From positions 43,661,686-43,725,685 of the forward strand of contig NC_079209.1 in NCBI RefSeq assembly GCF_026745355.1: a stretch of 64,000 nt of DNA, in the 5' to 3' direction. Source of the DNA: Beta vulgaris subsp. vulgaris (taxonomy: Eukaryota; Streptophyta; Magnoliopsida; Caryophyllales; Amaranthaceae). How positions within the stretch are numbered: the stretch's first letter is position 1; the number at the start of each line of letters is the position of its first letter. The translations under genes were made by a program, and so were the position numbers. Under the pieces are notes generated by a model. It did not search any database, was not told the origin of the DNA, and saw only the letters and a list, made by a program, of their open reading frames with translations. This document shows, one piece after another, positions 58,976 to 64,000 of this stretch.

Positions 58976-59239
58976 AATGTGGTTTGGAATTATTTTACTT
59001 GGAAACCTAAGAAAGTTGTATAGAGGATGAAGAGCTTAGTTTTGTGACGTTTAGATGTTGTTAGCCCACAAAAAATTATAGTCATAATAGGAAATGGTGT
59101 GATTCAATCAAAGAAAGATGATGTATATTTTTGTTTGTCTGTCTCTTTAGAAATGGTCCAACCTAGTTGGTTTGTTCCTTTTCTGGTTTCACTTAGTTTG
59201 TAAATGCTTTTGTGTGATTATACTACTTACTTACTTAGC

Positions 59240-60048
59240 AAAAAAGAGCATGACCTTTGGTATAAATTTACTTGATGTTGTTGTTATGTGCTTTACCCTT
59301 TTATTCTTTGCAAGATATTCCCTTTGTATTTTGTTGGTTAAATAGAACCACTTCTCATCCAAATGTACAAAATCGTGGATTCAATAATACACCCTCATGG
59401 CCAGTATTGTAGTTAATATACACTTCAATCTTGCAATTTGGTTAGGCTCCGTCAAACAATGGTGCTCTTAGATATGTTTAACATGGTTTCCAAGTTTCTA
59501 ATCCATACTTTTTACCCATTGTATGTGAGTTGCATAAGTTCATTAACAGGGAGTTGGACCTTCTTTCTTCAGTTGTGTATATTTGTGGTTAATTACATTG
59601 AATCTTTACATTGCTTGCCTTTGTTTCTTTGCTCTGTTCCAAATGAGCTGATGCATCTCTTGGATAACTTGAACTCAATGCCAGCCTATGTTATTACACC
59701 ACGCTGCAAAGTCCCCTCCTTAGCTTTGTTTAAAATCCACGTGAGAATTTGGCACTTCTCTTTGCTGTTGAGCTTGCTTCGCTTAGGATGACTTGGTTGT
59801 TGCTCATCTGAATCTTTCATTGATGCTTGGTGTTGTCCTTTGAACAGTAGTAACTTCATTTTGTTGAGGTGGTTCATTAAGATCGAATGCAAAACCTTCA
59901 ATCCCACATTCAGATCCAAATGGAACCGACCACAATGTGCAAAGTTCCCAACTCCATCTTGATGCTGCACCTGATTATTTTGAGCAACCACATCAGTTTC
60001 ATCATTACTTGGAGAACAAACATCATTCATGTTAAAGGCTATAGCCAT
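59240..60048 (-). pseudogene. Mariner-like transposase, N-terminal part (broken)
   Basis: Starting at ATG 60048 (MAIAFNMNDVCSPSNDE), a Ser/Asp/Gln-rich head leads to SKEKCQILTWILNKAKEGTL, the helix-turn-helix start of plant mariner transposases, 59686-59760. Further left, in other frames, come NNIGWH-type and KWFYLTNKI-like phrases (59330-59345), where the first catalytic Asp region belongs. It is cut by the LINE at 59238 and continues at 55345. Confidence 0.75.
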
Positions 60049-61927
60049 GGAAATGCAAGAACTGATGCAATCGTTTTCTAGAAAAAAAAGTCTCTTTCAA
60101 AGGGTTTTGTGTTTCTCAGTTTTGGGTGTAAGAGGAAAAAAATGAAAATCCTGTTCTTATAGGAGTCCCCCAAACTTATCTACATTTTGGAGGGAATAAT
60201 AACATTTCAGTGAGACTTCATTTTTTTTGGTGCAATCTGTGTAATTATAATTATAATGTTGTAATACTATTGGTGCATAATTGTTTTTAAACTCATTTCA
60301 GTAGTTGCGTACAATGGACTTGGATCTGGGAAGGAGAATGAAAAAATGATGAGTGCAATTCGTGCACTTAAAATACTAACTTGCCATTGGTTGCGTAATT
60401 TCTTGTAAGGATTTTCACTGGTTGTTTCTTGTTTGTAAGGATGAGTGTGTTAACAATAAAGTGAAATTTCATTTTCTCTTTCTTGAAACCACGTGTATCT
60501 CCTCCTTTTGTAATCAGTTTTCATAGCAACACTTCCCCATGCAAGTACAACACATTAATTACAATCATTCTTTCCTTAAATCTTGTACAAAATGACAAAC
60601 AAGCACTATAAATTGGGACGAGAATAGTAGTACATACTTTAAACAAAAAAAAACATATATAATTAGTAGAAGTGTAGAACATTGCTCTTTCCTTTATTCT
60701 CTTCGCATTGTCATCTCAAGAATATATACAGAAACTAGAAATACAAACTTACCAAAATTCATTTCTAATTGCTATTGATTAATAAATATAACTCAGGGAA
60801 AACTTCTCATAAAATTCCTAGAAGATGAGCAAATATGTCTTGGTTACAAATTTACAATAACCTTTTTGTTATTTGGTACGGATGACATGATTACAAACTT
60901 GGTGCTTTGGCTGACACAACGCTAATTTCAACAAAATTGGAGAACACACAGTATGAAAATTTCAATCACTCTTGAGCACTGACACTACATATCTTAAAAG
61001 GAACACTTGAAATAGAAGCTTACAGTCTCAAATTTTTTACGAGGCTATACAGCCTCAATTTTCTTTCCTTCAGCATCTTTAAATACAATTTATGACGAGT
61101 CTTAATTAACCAAGGAAGAAAGGGGAGGGAAAAGAAACAAAAATTGACAGCTTCTCAATTTGTTTTCACTTCCATATTCCTTCAAACTTTGTGAGGAAAA
61201 GACATGTTAAGATTATATTATAATCTTTTCGGGTAACTTCCTTCCACTTTGTATTTAATCTCATATGTTTTGTTGCACCAAATACAGGAACGTCATTGAA
61301 ATTCTATATTCCTTTCTTTTCGATCTAAATTCTTACAACCAAATAACAAGTTGTATGTGTTCTCTCCTCGTTGTATCTCTCGTCTATTACATGAGTTTCT
61401 TTTCTTATCTTTCTCTAATTCTCTTCTTCTTACATGGTTTCCTCATCTTATATGTTACAATTAATATAAAATGGATGAAATATTTATCACACTATTTGAA
61501 AAGTAAAAATGTGACAACTAAAATGACAATTTATTGAAACTATTGACATAGCTCATAGCACGAGTCCTTTAACAAAAGTGAAAGTATTGGGTCAGACCGT
61601 CTGACCCAATACCTTCCGTCGGACAGGCTTAGCCCAGCAAAAACGTACGGGCTTTTTTTTTTATATTTGTTTTGTTGATCAGCAGTTTTGTTTATTTTTA
61701 GAAAAAACATTTAACGGTTATTAGGTCATTATCTTTTTTCGAGTTTGAAACTGTTTTTTGGATATCTGCTTGATTCTCACTAGTTTTAAAACTGATTCTT
61801 CTTCTTTTCAAAGAAACCGATATATTATTTACTGATTATTTCTAGAATTTTTCTGCTTCTCTGCTTCTCTGCTGTTGAAACTTAGCGTGTTTTTTTGTTC
61901 GTAATTCATTACTGTTGCATCGCAAAT
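60049..61927. other. AT-rich intergenic DNA upstream of the last gene
   Basis: No supported gene. A 90-codon frame at 61265 is Leu/Phe/Ser-rich without a domain. It probably includes the mariner 5' end (not resolved) and the promoter of the gene at 61928. The one structured element is the palindrome at 61586-61614. Confidence 0.5.
61586..61614. repeat. Perfect 13-bp-arm palindrome
   Basis: GTATTGGGTCAGA and TCTGACCCAATAC face each other with a 3-base loop CCG, 315 bp upstream of the ATG at 61928. It could form a hairpin or cruciform. No transposon end was recognised. Confidence 0.85.
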
Positions 61928-63841
61928 ATGGTGAAGAGGATCAGAGATGATGATTCTAGGTATAATTTCGTTTGATTTTTGCTGCAATTTTTTTTTGTTT
62001 TCAGATTTTTAGCGTTTTTGTTGTTGTAATTGTAATGTAGCCCGAAGTTGAAGAAGGTGAAGAGTGTCGCATCTTCAGGAAAAATTTTGGCACTGTCTAC
62101 TGCTGGGAAGAAGAAAGAGAAAGATGGTGATTATGATCCAAGGTAGATTTCAAGTTCTTAGTGTAGTTGAGATATTTATTTTTCTATTTTTGGATGATTT
62201 CAGTTTATTAGTGTATTTATTTCATGTTGTTAGGGTTTGTGTTTCAGTTTTTGTTGTTTTATACACATATGTTTTCAATTGTTGTTGTTTTTCAGTTGAT
62301 ATTTATATTCTTTCAGTTGATTATAGTATTCTTTCAGTTGCTACTTGTATTCTTTCAGTTGATGTTGTTTTTCAGTTGATATTTATATTCCTTCAGTTGA
62401 TTCTTGTATTGTTTCAGTTGATTCTAGTATTGTTTCAGTTGCTTCGTATATTCTTTCAGTTGATGTTGTTTTTGTTTCATTTAGACATTTCTACCTTTCA
62501 GTTAGCACATGGGGTTGGTTGGTCTGGATTTCCTGACCATATGCACCTCGGATGGAGTGCATAGGACGAATGCAACTAGGCGATAAAATGTGCTAGGCCC
62601 AAATGAAACACATAGCAGTGAAGAAAGGGAGAAAGAGAGACGGAAGAGAAAGGGTGAAACGCTGCACTCAACATGAAGCATGGGCCCAAACCTACAGCTT
62701 GTTGTCAGTGACCATGACGCGCATCAGAGGTCCACTGACCAACAAATGGTGTCTTGCCACCTCGCGCATGGCCTTGATGTGACGCTGACGCTGCTTGTTC
62801 TGGTTTTTGTAACAATTATTTAAACGGGACAAAAACTTGTAACGTTAAAAAAAATTCTCCTATTAATTAAAAAAGAAATACAGTAACATCTATAAAATGA
62901 TTTTATCTATAAATTGAGCCCAAATTTCATATATTTTAGCACACTTCTTCCCAATTTATTTTTTTGTAATTACTCTCTCCTACCTAATATTACTTAAACT
63001 AAGCCAATATTATGGATTCAAATAATCTTAATCCATAATTTAATTTAACGTAATCTAAATAGCTTTTATTAATTTAAATCATCTATTTCATATAAAAATA
63101 TGTTATGTTGTATTCTAGTTTATTTGCGTTTATTGACTTATAAATCATGTTTATTGGTATTGTTATTATTGTTCATATGGCTTCAAATTGACAAGTCATA
63201 TATATGTACATTACATTCATAACATCATGCAATCACATTTTATTATTTGTTCTTTCCACAAAGATTACAATTATTAGGCTCTTTCATATGTTCATTGCTT
63301 TTATACTTACGTTTATTGCATCCAGGGCGGCTTCTGAAAGACCTAAACTTGACGCATCAACATCGACAAAACTTATACCATCTCAGGATGCACTTCAGAT
63401 ATTGATCTCTGATGAGGATGAAGAGCTCAGCATAAAGATGAGACAAACAACACATCCCTTACAGAAACTCCTTACTCGAATATTTGAACAACCTGCAAAG
63501 AGACAAGCCATTGTTGACATTGGGTTTGGCGGGCTTCTCCATATGAACTTTCCAAGAAATGACCCTGTAATATGTGCACAAATTGTCAACTTGTATGGTG
63601 AGAATAGTTGTAGTCTCTTGATAGAATGGGGGCAGTCTCTTAAAGTGGAGGAGGTTGATGTTCACAATGTGTATGGCCTGCCACGGGTCGGACCGAGCAT
63701 CAAAGAATCAAAAGTTGGGGATGCTTATTGGGGCATGCTAGACGAATGGAGAGCATACTTGGGGGTAGATAAGGATAAATTCCATAATTATTCTACTGTT
63801 AATTATGGTGAGCAGGCGGGGTTTTTTTTGCCAATGTTAAG
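61928..63841 (+). CDS. Uncharacterised protein, first three exons (runs past the window)
   Basis: Exons 61928-61959, 62041-62142 and 63326-63841 join through GT-AG introns (phases 2, 2), giving 216 codons with no stop. The last exon ends at a GTAAGG donor, so more lies beyond. The N-terminus is basic (MVKRIRDDDS, PKLKKVKSVASSGK, GKKKEKDGDYDPR), a plausible nuclear signal. The third exon has a Ser/Asp/Glu-rich stretch (SDEDEELS), then QAIVDIGFGGLLHMNF, VNLYGENSCSLLIEWG and VDVHNVYGLPRVGPS. This pattern recalls the N-terminal domain common in plant proteins related to Ulp1-protease-bearing Mutator-like elements (DUF1985-like). That link is from memory of the family pattern and is weak. It could be a host gene or element cargo. 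The 213-codon frame starting in intron 2 (63204) is an artefact of intron read-through. Confidence 0.55.
62225..62505. repeat. TTTCAGTTGAT minisatellite in intron 2 of the last gene
   Basis: Fourteen or so copies of a unit near TTCTTTCAGTTGATTCTTGTA, about 20-24 bp. Nearly every copy contains TTTCAG, a consensus-like 3' splice site. The open frame across it (62064-62564) is a repeat artefact. Confidence 0.82.
62506..63325 (+). other. Rest of intron 2 of the last gene
   Basis: Acceptor TCCAG at 63321-63325. Contains a GA-rich tract (62620-62655) and AT-rich DNA. No other feature. Confidence 0.5.
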
Positions 63842-64000
63842 GTAAGGTTGTAAGCTCAATTCCATAATTATCCTGCTGTTAATTAATTGGAAAATTAAGG
63901 TTGCAAAATACTTATGCATAACTTTATTATTTCGGTATTTATTGTTTATGAATTTAAATAATAAATCTTCCATGTTAGTAATTAGGATAAATTCCATAAT

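Larger units (their letters stand above)
55346..59238 (+). mobile_element. L1-type LINE, nearly complete ORF2 remnant
   Basis: Plus strand: endonuclease from about 55361 (AWNPRSFNINIVYISSQIIH, GDFNNCVIGVDERIEAL, GMQDLTSTGCFFNW, FDHSPIMI), a connecting helical region (55890-56330), RT (ILTLIPKVACPSSISEFRPI after the hAT, LDMRKVYDNIDWDFLEEM, GLRQGEPNFPLL, VFADDV at about 57822), and a zinc-binding end domain (58640-58840). The 3' end at about 59238 is AGCAAAAAAG. ORF1 and the start of the endonuclease are missing, so it is 5'-truncated. It splits the mariner transposase; a decayed duplication around GGTCATGCTC / GAGTCATGTTC flanks it. Confidence 0.85.

Noticed and set aside
63204..63325. Upstream start for the 213-codon frame at the right end
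   Set aside because: The frame before 63326 is hydrophobic intron sequence. A clean TCCAG acceptor at 63321-63325 joins in phase to exon 2.
1..64000. A wholly new multi-gene system
   Set aside because: All strong coding signals match known transposon families or a known phosphatase family. The last gene is partial and cannot support such a claim.

Overview
The window is repeat-rich nuclear DNA of a flowering plant, most likely a eudicot. The evidence is spliced GT-AG genes, a plant-type purple acid phosphatase relative, and plant lineages of Ty3/gypsy, Ty1/copia, L1-type LINE, hAT, PIF/Harbinger, mariner, Mutator-like and Helitron elements. I cannot name the species. Only two loci look like genes outside recognisable transposons: a four-exon metallophosphoesterase gene (33070-43453, +) and the first exons of an uncharacterised gene that runs off the right edge (61928-63841, +).

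Layout. 1-2355: 3' end and LTR of an Athila/Tat-like gypsy element, then a GT-rich/CACCC-rich strand-switching repeat. 2797-5284: an antisense LTR-like segment and a CACTA-type terminus. 5410-14594: a complete but broken chromovirus-type gypsy element with two LTRs, tRNA-Met primer site and 5-bp target duplication. 15220-16275: a 1-kb degenerate minisatellite. 16710-18635: a second Tat-like LTR with the start of gag, cut off by a Helitron-like end. 18636-31229: a Helitron-type zone with three 5' termini and one 3' terminus. It hosts a Mutator-like MITE, a 2-kb solo LTR, a 4.1-kb hAT element with its transposase gene, LTR pieces, and a 1-kb non-autonomous hAT.

33070-43453: the phosphatase gene. 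Its third intron (7.6 kb) carries an antisense LINE RNase H remnant split by a 5.7-kb antisense copia element, which itself contains part of a second copia. 43512-48748: LINE, LTR-like, gypsy and copia debris. 48757-52620: a non-autonomous hAT inside a copia fragment, itself loaded with a LINE tail, a foldback element and a PIF/Harbinger element. 53204-54378: tandem repeats. 54640-60048: a mariner transposase split by a LINE, which is split by a small hAT. 61928 to the end: the partial gene, with a TTTCAG-rich minisatellite in its second intron.

Many boundaries can be read at base level because target duplications survive, and in three places (mariner, LINE, copia) the host reading frame resumes across the insertion. 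This gives a relative order of insertion. I found no CRISPR array, tRNA or rRNA gene, and no coherent new pathway. The most unusual items are the stacked Helitron termini, the subterminal repeat arrays of the Harbinger and hAT elements, the 1-kb minisatellite and the repeat-filled intron of the last gene. Many single-base indels in the transposon genes and between the paired LTRs may be decay or unpolished long-read sequence.
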